Assembly: GCA_037179385.1 (NCBI GenBank)
Contig: CM074188.1
Location: 17,501,318-17,565,317, forward strand
Source of the DNA: Holothuria scabra
Taxonomy: Eukaryota > Echinodermata > Holothuroidea > Aspidochirotida > Holothuriidae
DNA length: 64,000 nucleotides
Reading direction: 5' to 3'
The stretch's first letter is position 1, and the number at the start of each line of letters is the position of its first letter. The position numbers and the translations under genes are program-made. Of this stretch, positions 47,886 to 60,185 are shown one piece after another. The notes beneath the pieces were generated by a model. It was not told the DNA's origin and ran no database searches. It saw only the letters and a program-made list of their open reading frames with translations.

Positions 47886-48194
47886 ATTAGGCTAACTCCT
47901 CTGATGCTCCAAAAACCTGGATTTTGAGGACTTTTTCAGGGTATTTCCATTTCATTAATTGCGCATTAAGATAAAGACTCCCTGGCCCAGTGGACCATGA
48001 AATTGCAGATAGGGTGCCAGAAGACTCTTCTCCGTAAAGACATAGTGTGACTACATAAGGAAGCTTTGTGCTATTATCTCAGTGTAGTCAGTCAATGAGC
48101 AGAGTGGTCAGTGAGAGATGAGAGCATTATTTACACTTCACTTAAGCAACCGTGAAGGTGCTATATGGAGAGCATCGGGCTGGATTTCATCATG
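47886..48194 (+). repeat. Dispersed repeat, copy 2 (partner at 7293-7532)
   Basis: Same block order as copy 1, with an added segment around 47950-48000. It lies inside the 9-bp-TSD element. Confidence 0.75.
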
Positions 48195-48282
48195 TTTGTG
48201 AACGTTAGAGAGCAAGGACTGTTGTGAGAGTAATTAGCACAGGCAGGCCATGTAACGAACACACAGCCCTGTTAGAGGGCTA

Positions 48283-48930
48283 GGGTGGGCTATGTATATG
48301 CACCAGTGGGAATGTATACCCAGTTTTTTGGCTATGCATGTTCTACGCATACAGGTGACACACCTTTTATCGTGTGTCTTGAAACAACCTCTATTCTCTG
48401 TATGATGACGTATTTTAGCTCTCACCAGTAAAGATTTTAAATTAAGTGGTTGTCTGTAAACTACTGGAGGCAGGTTAGAAAAACTTTTATTAAAGGTGGG
48501 GGATGATTTAAGAATATGGAAATGTTTCTTAATAAAATTGTTTGGGGGAGGTAACTAGGGTTATGGGTAACAACCAGGGGGGCAATAAAAGTTCTAGCAC
48601 AATTGAAACCGATATGACTGAGAAGCGTCCTTCTCAGAACAGTGCAGGCTTTACTAACCTTTTCACTAACGATACATGTGCGATACCCTCTTTCAATCAG
48701 ATCACTCTTAAGGGCATTAAGCAGATTCTTCCGTAGAACAGATGGTACATATAAGAAGAGCCTGACCATAAGCAATATTATCAAGAACACGTTTGCTATG
48801 ATAAGAATTATATTTGAGATAAAGGTTTTTGAACATAGGTTCAACAAAAACGTCAGTATTGAGAAAACCCTCAGAATTGCCAAAAATATGCAGTCAAGGA
48901 ATGGAAGGGAATCATATTTAAACACGAAGT
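48283..48930 (-). mobile_element. Penelope-like element fragment
   Basis: The minus frame reads PLVVTHNPSYLPQTILLRNI, then, after a frame change near 48455, PPVVYRQPLNLKSLLVRAKI, then GCFKTHDKRCVTCMRR. The order 'V.THNP', 'P.V.YR...NL...LVRAK' and a paired-Cys region is that of the RT/GIY-YIG linker of Penelope-like retroelements. No GIY-YIG domain is visible; the downstream side is cut by the 9-bp-TSD element. Confidence 0.65.
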
Positions 48931-49042
48931 AAACTCAAGCTCACCAGAGTACAGATAATCAAAAGTTTTCATAAATTCTTTGAAAGGTCTGGTCCATGGG
49001 ACCAGAGACCCCAGATTATTGTCAATTTAATGAGACCACACA

Positions 49043-49141
49043 TAACGTAACGTAACGTAACGTAACGTAACGTAACGTAACGTAACGTAACGTAACGTAA
49101 CGTAACGTAACATAACATAACATAACATAACATAACATAAC
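49043..49141. repeat. (CGTAA)n/(CATAA)n pentanucleotide microsatellite
   Basis: About 13 CGTAA units followed by about 7 CATAA units. CATAA is the deamination product of CGTAA, so the switch may reflect CpG decay. Confidence 0.97.
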
Positions 49142-49266
49142 AGGTTGAAGGGCAAAGGAGGGCCAAGGCCCCATAAGATGCCCTGAAGTCCAAGCCCTAA
49201 TCAAAAGTCAAACCACCAAAGCTTGACAACAGCCCCAAACAATCAGATTCTACCACAGCCATGGAA

Positions 49267-49670
49267 ATTTACTGTTAGGGCTGGTAATATTTGTTTACAC
49301 AGAGGTATTGACCAATGGAGGGGACATTGTGGTAGGGAGATGTTTTGGTCTGGGGACGTTTGGACTGGTAAGCTTGTAGACTGTGGACTCATACTTAAGT
49401 GCTCCCTCTAATGCATAGTCCATATTCCTGTTGTTTAGGGGTGCTGGTTTTCCACTGGCCCACAGCCGGACAAAAATTTTTTTCTTCGTAAAGCAAAGGT
49501 AGGATGTAGAATCTTAATGTACTGTCATAAATTTTCTTTTTCAAATCTTGAACAATTATTGCACCTTTTTTGAAGACTTGAAGCTCTAAAAAGGTCTAAA
49601 AATTTGAAATAGTATCATCAACTTTGCAACTCCTGAAAATTTACCGGTAGGGCTGGTAATATTTGTTTAC
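49267..49670. repeat. Direct repeat pair around 370 bp
   Basis: TAGGGCTGGTAATATTTGTT occurs at ~49276 and again at ~49648, each followed by TACA and preceded by TTTAC. Function unknown; no gene seen from 49142 to 50040. Confidence 0.6.
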
Positions 49671-50040
49671 ATTTAACACCTCATGCATAACATTGTGACA
49701 TCACTAGAAAGGTTTGATCATTGCGCCGAATTTGCTGTGGCATAAGGCCCTATGGTAAGTTTACTTTGCAAGTTGCCTACACTGACATAACAATTGTACT
49801 AATTAGCAAAGGCCTTCTGTTGTAAACGAATTTCTATACTTAAATAATAAATTCTACCACATGAAAAAGTTGCTGATTTCATTCCTAAGTTTATACCTTT
49901 CCCAGATGGTTTCCATCATCAAAAAGTGTTTGGTTTCTCCTGTAAGACTTGCAGAAGAATACAGTAGCTACAGCTTTATGGCATTAAATCAGCATTTTAG
50001 GTCCAAAATTTGCTGTTAGGAGAAAGTGTACCTCAACTAG

Positions 50041-50275
50041 CCCTTGAACAGAACCTGGCATTACATTCCTATACTATGCACTTCATTTCTGGGCCCTTGC
50101 CTGGTATACACAATAAAACAGCGTTCTGTAATTTGCCTACTCTGGCATTAGTTGTCATCTCTCACATCCCCAAAATGTTACCTTTTCTCACCAAACTTTC
50201 CACATTCACCTTCCACAAAAGTCTTGTACTGAAAGAAGACCTCTAATAGGGTTACTTTGGCTTGATAATTCTGCT
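50041..50275 (+). mobile_element. Degenerate left end of the 9-bp-TSD family
   Basis: TAGCCCTTGAACAG at 50038-50051, GGGCCCTTGCC, GTCATCTCTCACAT and TTTTCTCACCAAACTTT follow the same order as 26972-27140. No right end nearby, so this is an old or truncated copy. Confidence 0.65.
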
Positions 50276-51060
50276 TGTAACATGAAATCAATGCACAAGT
50301 ATTTTTCAGTCGAAGATATCAAGTGGTTTGTCACATGATCTCATTTGAGCTTAGTCTTGCCTTAGTGGTCTATTTTGTCAGAATTCGAAACAGGGAAGCC
50401 TACTCAGTGACTGTAAAATTTGAATTTCCTAATGTATGCACTTACTATAAACAAGTACATAGTATCATTGTTTACTCAAATCTGTGCCATGAATCATACC
50501 ATCATAAATTTATAATTAGAGCTCATTTTGTTGTTTTGACTTAAAAATTTGGTACCTTTGTACATGTAGGCCAGGGACCGTAGTAAAGAGTGACTAGAAG
50601 GAGCCAATTATATGGTCACGTTAAGTGACTAATTTCAGTGGTTAACAACCACCGATCATACCGTTGATTGAATAGTTGGAGTAAGGACTGTTTATAGTGA
50701 GTACAGCAAAATACCATGGTCCTTTACTGAGGATTAAGGCCTTAGTAGCCTGAGTTTAATAGCCCTACCTGGGCCAAGTGATTTTGAGCACGTTATTGCT
50801 CTGGTGCACATGCCATAGGCCTATACCTGCATGCCAATGTATGGTGACCATGTATGCATCATGTACATATATACTGACCGTACAGACGTACTTGTGCACA
50901 CCTACTGATTGCTATGTATTGCAGTAATTGCATTGTATGTGCACAGAAAATTCCAGTATATAATTCTGCAAACCTCTGCGTTCCTTCTGTGTGGGCTTTA
51001 CATCTAATGCATTCTTGTTAAGAGAAGACTTTTTTGAAGAAGTTGAATGATTTGAATATA

Positions 51061-51804
51061 TATTTTATCACTGGGACCTGATAGAATTCACCCTTGGGTT
51101 CCTTATGAGACTCACTGTAATTTGCTCAGCTCTGGATGTTTAATATTTTCAGGAAATGTTTTAGGGATTCCTGTTTTTCTAAAGAATGGAAAGTGGGTCA
51201 TGTAACTCATTTTCAGAGGTAGATGTGTTCTAACCCTTCAAACTATAGGCCATTCAGTATGACTTCTGTTGTGTACAGGTTTGTGAGTCTTTTGTAAGAG
51301 ATCTATCTATCTAACTATCTTCCTACTTCATGTCAATATGGTTTTGCAGCAGGTAAAGTCATGTGTTTCTCAGCTAATTGATCATGCTTTTGAGGATTTG
51401 ATTACAAAAACATTAGATGAGGGTTTTAATGTTGGTGTGGTTTACATAGATTGCAGGAAAGCTGTGGCAAAGTGCCCTTTCAGAGGTTGCTTAAATTACG
51501 AAGTACAAAGCTATGGTATTGATGGGAAATTTATTTTGGATAAAGATCTTTACTAATTGTAAGCAGGGCATGTACAGTATGTTTATAGAGTAGTGAACCT
51601 CTAGGGAATGTTTTAGACTGGACCTTATTCGTGGCTTATATTAACAATTTGCCTGATGTTGTACTATATTTTTTCTGATGATACTAAACCTTACTGTATA
51701 AGGAAGTTGGTTCATTTTAGAGGATTTTACGGTACTTCAAATGGCTATTTAAAAGGTTTTTGACTGATCAGTAACTTCACTTCTATCTTGATAAATGCCA
51801 GATT
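51061..51804 (+). pseudogene. LINE C, decayed reverse transcriptase, 5' part
   Basis: The reading shifts frames, but canonical CR1-type RT landmarks follow in order: GPD.IHP, a YRP-like block, C.YGF..GKSCVSQLID, then the palm motif VGVVYIDCRKA (DFSKAFD in intact LINEs), SYGIDGK and a degraded FSDDTK. It is interrupted by the TTAA element at 51809. Confidence 0.72.
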
Positions 51805-51808
51805 TTAA

Positions 51809-53301
51809 AGAGCCCATGAAATGACTTAGTAACAATGATTTGGGGTCATCTCTGACACTATCTATCAACAAAAATAGCATTTATTTTAAAAAATCCCACC
51901 CCACAAAAGAGAAATGCTCAAGTGAAATGGTATCCCTTCCAGCACAACAGCTGAAAAATGTAAAAGTGCATTGAACCAAGAATGACATCACAGGAACCCA
52001 TCTTCACAGTGTGTGTACTATAGTGCACTTGCAGTATACCCTGCTTTGTTGATGTTACACAATCTTGCATGTACTAAAGATGGCCTAAAGTGATTGATAT
52101 AATCAACAAATTATCATTACAAAACCTAAACCTATGTTTGCTTCTCAAAACCAGTGAAAAAGGGGGTTTTAACACCTCGGAATACCCCTGTTCAACAGAT
52201 GGAGTTTTGTGAATTCTCAATATTCCTTGAGCCAACTAGCAGGGAAAATTGTTTGGTATGTAATACATGTTACAAGTGTTTGGAAGTTCCGTGGTAAAAG
52301 GTTATACACACAGAAAAATACCTCAGGCTCCTGGGGGATGTAACTGCATCCATTTGTCTTCCAGTGTCATGTAACTATTATTTTTATTGGGGAGCAAGCT
52401 GATTCTCTCATTACACAGGCCCACGTGCAATACTGTATACCATTCTGCATAGTGGCTTAGATACTACCAACAGGTTCTGTGGTGTTTTGGATGCATGTGC
52501 TAATGCTGCAATTTGACTTGGTTCAAAGAAAAGGAACAGTAAATATAGTGGGAAAGGAGATTAGCTGATATTTTGGTTATTTAAGGAAGTATTCCATATT
52601 TTTATCAAAAGTTGGCACGAAGTTACTATTTCAACTTCATGCATTTTGAAGTCTATGCTAGTACAAGATCCATTGGTTGATTTCTACATTAATGTTTGTG
52701 ACAAATTTTACTTGGAAGGGATGTCTTTCAAAGGAATCCGGGTGAGCTATCAGTCTTCTTATTCAACAATCTGAATAAATGTGAGTTGAAATATTTTCTT
52801 TTTCTGGTTGGAAGAATTGCTGTCTAGTAATAGATCGACTAGATTGCTGGAACCAAAAATTCAAACTGATAGGCCTAACATGATGAATGGGACAGCTTCA
52901 GTGAATAATGATAAAATTCCTCTTCTGAGGAATTGGGAGTGAGAATTTCAAATTTTGATTGACAGATTTTTGGCTTTATACTGGGACATTCTTCAGATAT
53001 AATTCAGAAATTATTTGACCAGTACCGGTCTCATGCTACGAAATCTGTGAGCAAAATGTTACTTAAACATAGCATTATAATACACACACTGTGTAGTTGG
53101 GTTCCTGTGATGATGTCATTTTTGGTTCAATGCACTTTTACATCTTTTACATTTTTCAGCTGTTGTGCTGAAATGGGTACCATTTCACTTGAGCATTTCT
53201 CTTTTGTGGGGCAGAATTTTTTAAAATAAATGCTTTTTTGGTGATAGATAGTGTCAGAGAATGACTCCAAATCGTTGTCATTGAGTCATTTCATGGGCTC
53301 T
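51809..53301 (-). mobile_element. TTAA-flanked TIR element, copy 2 (1493 bp)
   Basis: Same ends as 36091-37580 (AGAGCCCATGAAATGACT and AGTCATTTCATGGGCTCT), with TTAA outside at 51805-51808 and 53302-53305. The interior is the reverse complement of copy 1, for example TTTGACTTGGTTCAAAGAAA. It is inserted in LINE C. Confidence 0.92.
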
Positions 53302-53305
53302 TTAA

Positions 53306-53760
53306 GAGTAGGTAGATCGGCCCCATCCCTCTCTACCTATCCTTTGGGGAATTATGCTGATGGCCATAGACACAACCTCCACTGATCAGGCATTCCCAGA
53401 AGGATCTTTGTGTTCTTGTAGGTAAAGAATTATGTTTTTGTCATGGTGACAATATTTCTGGTAGTGTTGCTACAGTAAAGCCAATGGTGTGTTGGGTAAA
53501 ATAAGAAGTTTCCACTTTTTGGGTACTGTAGTTCTTCTCCACTCTCTTTGTACAAATCTATGGTGCATCCTGTTATTGAGTATGCGAAATATTCCTTTTC
53601 TTAGGAAAGACATACTGTACAGATGAACTTGAGTCTGTTCAAAGGCATGCAACCAAAATGGTTCCAGACTTTCATAGCCTGAAAGGTTTCATAGATTGGA
53701 TATACCTTGCCTTACGTATAGGAGGTTGCATGGTGATATACAGTGTGAATTGTACTAGTG
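53306..53760 (+). pseudogene. LINE C, 3' part
   Basis: Beyond the TTAA element the RT C-terminal region reappears: LESVQRHATKMVPDFHSL, matching the usual 'LE.VQRRATK.VP.L' block. Decayed, with frame changes. Confidence 0.65.
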
Positions 53761-53924
53761 AATACATCTCAAATGAAAGGCATTTCAGAATAGCAAAGCT
53801 GCAGTTCCCTTGCCAAACTGTAGCCACTCTTTGTTACTATAGGACAAAAGTACACCAGCTTAGTCCTGCTATTGTTATGGGTTACCGCCCGCGAGACCGA
53901 AGATCCACGAGACCGACGGTACCA

Positions 53925-54170
53925 AAGTACATTTTTTATCATCGGCGCCAAAGTACATTTTTTTACATCGGCGCCAAAGTACATTTTTTTACGTCGGCGC
54001 CAAAGTACATTTTTTAAATCGGCGCCAAAGTACTTTTTTTTACATCGGCGCCAAAGTACATTTTTTACGTCAGCGCCAAAGTACATTTTTTTAGATCGGC
54101 GCCAAAGTACATTTTTTTAGATCGGCGCCAAAGTACATTTTTTAGATCGGCGCCAAAGTACATTTTTTTA
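53925..54170 (+). repeat. Subterminal 24-26 bp tandem array, left
   Basis: About nine units of GGCGCCAAAGTACATTTTTT plus a short variable ATC/GTC/AATC joint. Each unit carries the palindrome GGCGCC; one unit has CAGCGCC. Open frames over the array are artefacts. Confidence 0.97.
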
Positions 54171-54902
54171 CAATGTTAACATCGCATAAACTGTACACAG
54201 AGGAACAAAACCATTTTCCTGAAACATTATGCCTTTTGAAATTGATTTCAATTTACCGTTTAAGTAATCAGTTAAATTTTATGCACTTTACAGAGGAATT
54301 GACGTCATCAGTGTTCCCACTTTCTTGACTGAAACCAGAAATCACGTAACCTTTAAAAAAGCAGAAATGTTCATTTAAAATTTAAACACGCAAGCAAGTA
54401 ACCTAAGTCTTACCTCCCTTCGTTGGCACAGAGGTCCCAGTCGTTAGTACTCAGTTGACCTGTTGAACTTGTTTTTTTTTTTCAGCAAACGTCTTGTATG
54501 ATGCATTAGTAGAAAGGCTAACAGACTGAAGCATTACACCTATGTTGGGACTATAACACGCAATAGTTGCAATGCAGAATTTTGACATCATAACTTAAAT
54601 AAAATGAAGTTGAGAATAGAAAAGGAGCACTATCAATGAGGTCATAGCTCATCAGCATAGTTATATAAACAAACTTCATTCAAATCAGCTAAGCGTCAAA
54701 GCCCATAGCAAATCGAATGAGTGAATCACTTTAGCATGTCGGTGATTGGATGGAATGGGCAGCGTTGACAAACAGATCAGGTTATTGGTGATCATAACAA
54801 CGAAAGCGTTTTGTGGAAGCAACCATCATACGCACATGGGATCGGGCCACCTAAACCAGCATCAGGTAAGGTAGGCATTGTGCACCCTTTGTAGACAAAA
54901 AT

Positions 54903-55136
54903 ATGGTTCATTGTTCATAAGGTTCGTTATTCATAAAGAAAAATTGTTCATAAGGTTCATTGTTCATAAGGTTCGTTATTCATAATCGAAAAAAGGTTCG
55001 TTATTCATAATCGAAAAGGGGGTTCGTTATTCATAATCGAAAAAAGGTTCGTTATTTATAATTGAAAAAGGGTTCGTTATTCATAATCGGAAAAAAGTTT
55101 GGTTATCCAGAATTGAAAAAAGGTTCGTTATTCATA
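54903..55136 (+). repeat. Minisatellite, unit ~26 bp
   Basis: Units of GGTTCGTTATTCATAATCG followed by A5-7 or AGGG. About nine units, the first ones shorter (GGTTCATTGTTCATAA). No inverted counterpart was found on the right half of the element. Confidence 0.93.
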
Positions 55137-55254
55137 ATAATATACAGTACAGTTGTTGGAGGTGAAGGTTGAAGTAAAACGGGCACTTTTCGCTGGTAAA
55201 AAAGTCCTCAAAATTCCTATAACACATTAACAAGCTTTTGCCATAGCAGCCCCC

Positions 55255-56165
55255 CCCCCACCCCATCCGGGTCACGACGGGACATCTACGAAGGCGATTC
55301 GAAAATGGACCTCCGAATAAGTGTTACGGCAAAAGAAAAAAAATCAGTTTTTAAACTTAAGACCCTTCCAACTACTCGTGGAAAGAGGTTCCTTTTTCAA
55401 AATTCACTTCGGGGTATCCACCCACGTGAGTTACATCACATATTAACGTATTTTCACATATCCCTCTTCCTTGGTAATGGTAGATCTCTTACGGAGAAAA
55501 GTCGAAAACGGACCTCCGAATTAGTGCTACGGTATAAGGAAAAACCCGTTTTTCACCTTTGGGCCCTTACCATTACTTGTGGGAAGAGGGTCCTTCCTCA
55601 AAACACACCCGGATGTATTCACCCACGTGTTTTCAATGACATTTTAAGGCACTTGGACCATAGCCTTTCCCCATTTGTCACGGTGACCCCTTTACGGAGG
55701 CATGTCGCAATGGACCTCCGAATTAGTGCTAGGGCATAAGTGAAAACCAGTTTTATTTTAAATGCGTGTCCTTACCATTTCTTGTAAGTGGAGGGCCCTT
55801 CCTCAAAACACTCTTGGTGTATCCACTCACGTGAGTTATATAAGAATATTAACGCAATTTCCCAAAGCTCTTCCCCCTGGTCATGACAGACCTTTCACAG
55901 AGACACAGTGGAAAACGGACCGCTGAACCAGCCCTGCAATTCTTGGGAAAAAACCCCGCTTTTTGAATTTTTTGCGCTTAGCATTACTGGTGAGACGGGA
56001 CCATTCCTCAAAACACCCTTGCGGGTGGCCACACAAGTGTTTTCAATAACATATTAACGCACTTTGGTCATAGCCCATCCCCCTCACATTCGGTCATGGT
56101 GGGCCATTTACGGAGGTAAGTCAATAATGGACCCCAATTAGTGTTACGGCATAACTTAAGGAAAA
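55255..56165 (+). repeat. Satellite-like array, unit ~203 bp
   Basis: The anchor GGACCTCCGAATTAGTG recurs at about 55308, 55511, 55713, 55918 (degraded) and 56130, spacing 202-212 bp. Other shared words are CTTACGGAG, CATTACTTGTG.GAAGAGG, CCTCAAAACACAC and CACCCACGTGTTTTCAA. Two further units lie at 57120-57390. The 144-codon frame at 55305-55739 reads through two units and is internally repetitive, so it is not a gene. Confidence 0.88.
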
Positions 56166-58454
56166 ACCCGTTTGGGTTTGTTTTTAACTTGGGGATTAGG
56201 ACCACTACAGGTCTGGGCAAGTCTGTTGTTGATCTTGGCCAGCACTTTTCAAACAGGGCCCACCACTTTGAACTTTGGATCGCCAGAAAATTTTCTAAGT
56301 TTTTTTTTCTATTGAATTTTGGGCTCGCACAAATTAACTTTGAGCTCGCAAGTTCCTAATATGGGGTCCGCAAAAAAAGGAACTGTCGGATTGCATCAAA
56401 AAATTAAATAAGTCAAATCTGAATCCAGGGCACGCCAAATTTGATGAATTTGAAACAAAAAAATAAAAAAATGCTTCCCTGCGTCACAGGGTCACGTCCT
56501 TTTGGTCAGATACAAGTTTGACCCGGGGCCATCATGTGCAACAATTCCGGGTCGATTCGAGGTCCGCAAGGATTAGTCATGAACTTGACCTCGCCAAAGG
56601 TCAGGTGAAAGGTCAAAATATTTGTTATTTCTTTCTAAATCACTGGGTCACGTAGAGGTTACGATGTAAAGAAGATCAAATTCCGCCATTGCTATAAGGA
56701 GTAGCGGCACGGTAAAGAAAAACGCTATTTTCCATGAAAAATACAACCCGAAGTCAGGCTTTACGCCTCCATATTGGAACCCTTTACATTAACCAAAATA
56801 CATTTGCAACTGGGGTATAACTAATTACGTTAAAAACGTTAATTTGATAGGTAGATCGACTTCATGGACCTTAATCTGGTGTCAGTATTTAAGATTAAAA
56901 TGAAAGACGGATAATAGGATCTTTTCTTTTTAAACATTTAACCCCCCCCCTCCCCCTGATCCGTACCGTTTGAATAGCCCTTGCTCGGGCTATTCGGCCT
57001 TTTGTTGCTTATGTTATATGCAATGGAATCAAATTATTCCTGTTCTCTCTCTCCACTCTCTCTACTCGACACTTTCCCTGATATGCAACCCTCTCATCTA
57101 GCACGCACTCTCTTCTGCCGGCCTCATTATCTGTTGGCCTGGATGAAGGCCTTCTACGGAGGCAAGTCGAAATGGGCAACAAAACTATTGGGGGTAAGTA
57201 GCTCGTCAACTTTGGGGCACTTACTGTAACTTGTGGGATGGGGCCCTTACCCCCCCCTCCCACCCAGAGTGTATCTGCACACGTTTCCTTTATAACATAT
57301 CTATCAACTCTGACTATGCCCACTCTGTCGTGGCTACAGTGGCCCTTGTACGGAAGCAAGTCGAAATGTACCACTAAATAAGTGGACATTTTTTCAATCT
57401 TGCTTGTGAGGGCGCTATAAATATTTTCGGAATCGGGGGTCCAGTTCACCCCATCAGGACACTTTCATCCCGATTCCGGGTCACATACAACCCACTTTCG
57501 CCCCCGCTCGCCCCATAAAAGTGAAACATGCAAAGAATTTTCCATTTTCGTAAACAACGTGCTCGAATTTATATGTGGCAAAGTTTCGGGCTGATCTGAG
57601 GGATGACCTCCATATTATTACTCCATGTTTTTTTAGCTAAAATCGTCGCATGTCACCGATTGCACCAAACTTTTCAGTAAGGTCAATTTGACCACGCCCA
57701 TCACGAATCCGAGGTTAAAACTTGTAAATCTTCGTCCTCTCAAGAGGTGCCCCCTTTTTGTGTCATCGTTCCGTGAGGAGGATGAGATATTGTAGTCACT
57801 TGACCTGTTGGGCTACACTCGGCAATGCCAGCAGAAATAACAATCGTTGCCATGGTAACAGTTAATTTCTCCAAGTTACTAGTCTAAAGTCCTAACCCAT
57901 GGTGGGGTACCCCAGGATGACCAAAAGTCAATAATGGAGGGAGGGGTCAAAACGTGTCCGTGTGTGTTTGAGTGTGTGTGTGTCCAATTTTGTTTTCTTA
58001 ATATCTCCAAAAGCTTAAAGCCAATTTTCTTCAAACTTAGTAAGAAGGTGTCCGAGGTAGAACCCCAGTTCTACATTGACTCCCGGAAGTAAAGGTCAGA
58101 GGTCAAAGGTCAAATATGTGAAAATCTTGTTTTTAAAACTTACTCCAAGGAAAAACACTACAAAAATATATGGTTGGCATGGCAGCCCTTCGAAGTATGG
58201 TTTGGTATGCAATAGGCTTTCAAATTCAAATAATCCATTTCAATTTCACATTTTTGTAGAAAATACTCCTCCTTTTTTGTCCTGTCTTATAAGATAGAAA
58301 GGGGCTGGGGGTTTTAATTATTTTGGTAGATTGGGCAATGTTTTAGCTTTTAGGCAACACCTAATTTGTCATCATAACACTCAAACAGCCAAAGTTTGGA
58401 ATACGATTTTGTTTTGACCCCTTAAATGTCGGGTTCACTCCTACAGTAATCTCA

Positions 58455-58830
58455 TCGTACCTAATTCAGAGGGATATTTTCGACTTGCCCCTGTAAAAGG
58501 CCCAGCGTGGCCAAGGGAAGGAGCCATGGAAAAAGTTGATCATGTTCTGAGTAGAAGACATTTGCGCTGATATCCCCAATTAGGTGGAGATGTATTGGCC
58601 CCCTCCAATAAGTGACAGTAAGGGCCCAAGGTTGAAAAGGCGGATTTTTCTCATATACCATAAAGCTAATTTTGAGTCGCATTTTGGACTTGCATCCGTA
58701 AAAGGCCCACCGTTGCCAAGGGGAAGAGGCCGTGGAAAAAAAAATTCGTCATGTTAGACACATGCGCGGATATCACCAAGTAGGTGGCGGGGTATTGGCC
58801 CCACCCACAAGTGACAGTAAGGGTCCCAAA
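58455..58830 (-). repeat. ~203 bp unit in inverted orientation
   Basis: Two units, anchors CGACTTGCCCCTGTAAAAGG at ~58480 and GACTTGCATCCGTAAAAGG at ~58686. With AAGTGACAGTAAGGG.CC they are the reverse complement of the left array. Confidence 0.82.
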
Positions 58831-59645
58831 TTTGTTGGGCCTAAAAGGGAACACACTATAATGTGAGGTCAAAGACAGATAACCTTGTAATCGCATTATT
58901 TTGAGATAAGGATGGCCGCCAAATTTCAAATTCAGTGTAGAGATTTGTCAAGTTAAGAGAAAGAATCCTACTCAAGGATCTATGCAAATTTTATTCCGCT
59001 ACTACCATAGATATCCGGGTAATTACCACAAAAACCATGCCTTATGAGTTCCTGGTTCCCTTGTCAGTTGTAAAGTATTTAACTCACCATCTACATGCTG
59101 CCTGCGCTTGCGGAGCATAAGAAGTGTCATCGTAATCATAGCCTTGTTCTCTTCCCTTTTGGATACATTGCATTGCGAAAGGAGGGGGAAATTCCCACCA
59201 GCTGACCAGGAGAGCGTGTTGCAATAGAAGGTGACAACAAAAAAACTTGTAAAACCTTCTTCGTACACAGGCACGAAGGACTAAAAATATCAAACAGATG
59301 GTATCCTTTAGTTGAAGACTCCTAGGTTCAGTATAAAAAAATAGGTATAAACGGATCTATCCTCAGTAACTTATTTGTTGTTTTAGAAAGGCTTTTTTTG
59401 TTGATTCGTATCAGCTGAGCACTCTAGAATTGACCCACTTTCGATTCTAAAACCTCGAGAACCCACCCTCACCCTGTCAACAACGAAGGAATGAAATGTA
59501 AGGATTTTGAATCAAGGAGCATCCCTTTTCGTCAAGTTGTGGGTGTATGTCGTAACTAAATGAGGTCTGACTGTAGGGAAGTCATTCCCCATGCATTCAC
59601 CATAAGACGCCGACAGGAGCCCACGTAGCTGTGGAAGAGAGGAAA

Positions 59646-59790
59646 AATAATAATAATAATAATAATAATGGTAATGGCAATGTCAGTGGCAATGTCAATG
59701 GCAGTGGCAGTGGCAGTGGCAGTGGCAGTGGCAGTGGCAATGACAATGACAATTATAATAACAACAACAACAACAACAATAATACTAATT
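59646..59790. repeat. Compound microsatellite
   Basis: (AAT)n, then a GGCAGT/GGCAAT hexamer array, then (AAC)n, just inside the right subterminal array. Confidence 0.95.
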
Positions 59791-59811
59791 AAATGTACGC
59801 CGATTTAAAAA

Positions 59812-60185
59812 AAAAGACTTTGGCGCCGATGCAAAAAAATGTACTTTGGCGCCGATGTAAGAAAATGTACTTTGGCGCCGATGTAAGAAAATGTACTTTG
59901 GCGCCGATGTAAAAAAAGTACTTTGGCGCCGATGTAAAAAATGTACTTTGGCGCCGATGTAAAAAAATGTACTTTGGCGCCGATGTAAAAAAATGTACTT
60001 TGGCGCCGATGTAAGAAAATGTACTTTGGCGCCGATGTAAGAAAATGTACTTTGGCGCCGATGTAAAAAAATGTACTTTGGCGCCGATGTAAGAAAATGT
60101 ACTTTGGCGCCGATGTAAGAAAATGTACTTTGGCGCCGATGTAAGAAAATGTACTTTGGCGCCGATGAAAAATGTACTTTGGTAC
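59812..60185 (-). repeat. Subterminal 24-26 bp tandem array, right
   Basis: About fourteen units, reverse complement of the left array (TGTACTTTGGCGCCGATGTA plus A-rich joint). The 200-codon minus frame over it is repeat translation. Confidence 0.97.

Larger units (their letters stand above)
45898..48282. mobile_element. 9-bp-TSD TIR element, copy 2 (2385 bp, with nested LINEs)
   Basis: Left end TAGCCCTCGAACAGGG.TG, right end CAGCCCTGTTAGAGGGCTA, same family as 26972-31129. Just outside stand GGGTGGACT (45889-45897) and GGGTGGGCT (48283-48291), a 9-bp duplication with one difference. Internal sequence after the left TIR (GGTCACTAGCC, CGTCATCTCT) also matches copy 1. It interrupts a Penelope-like fragment and contains two LINEs and a dispersed repeat. 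Confidence 0.82.

Noticed and set aside
48461..48925. A host membrane protein gene.
   Set aside because: The hydrophobic start is followed by Penelope-like RT/linker motifs and the frame breaks, fitting a retroelement fragment.
55305..55739. 144-codon plus-strand frame as a gene inside the foldback element.
   Set aside because: It spans two units of a ~203 bp tandem repeat and its protein repeats itself; other units of the array do not keep the frame.
53925..60185. The regularly spaced 24-26 bp arrays look CRISPR-like at first glance.
   Set aside because: Units are contiguous tandem repeats with no unique spacers, sit in a eukaryotic genome, and form an inverted pair at the ends of one element.
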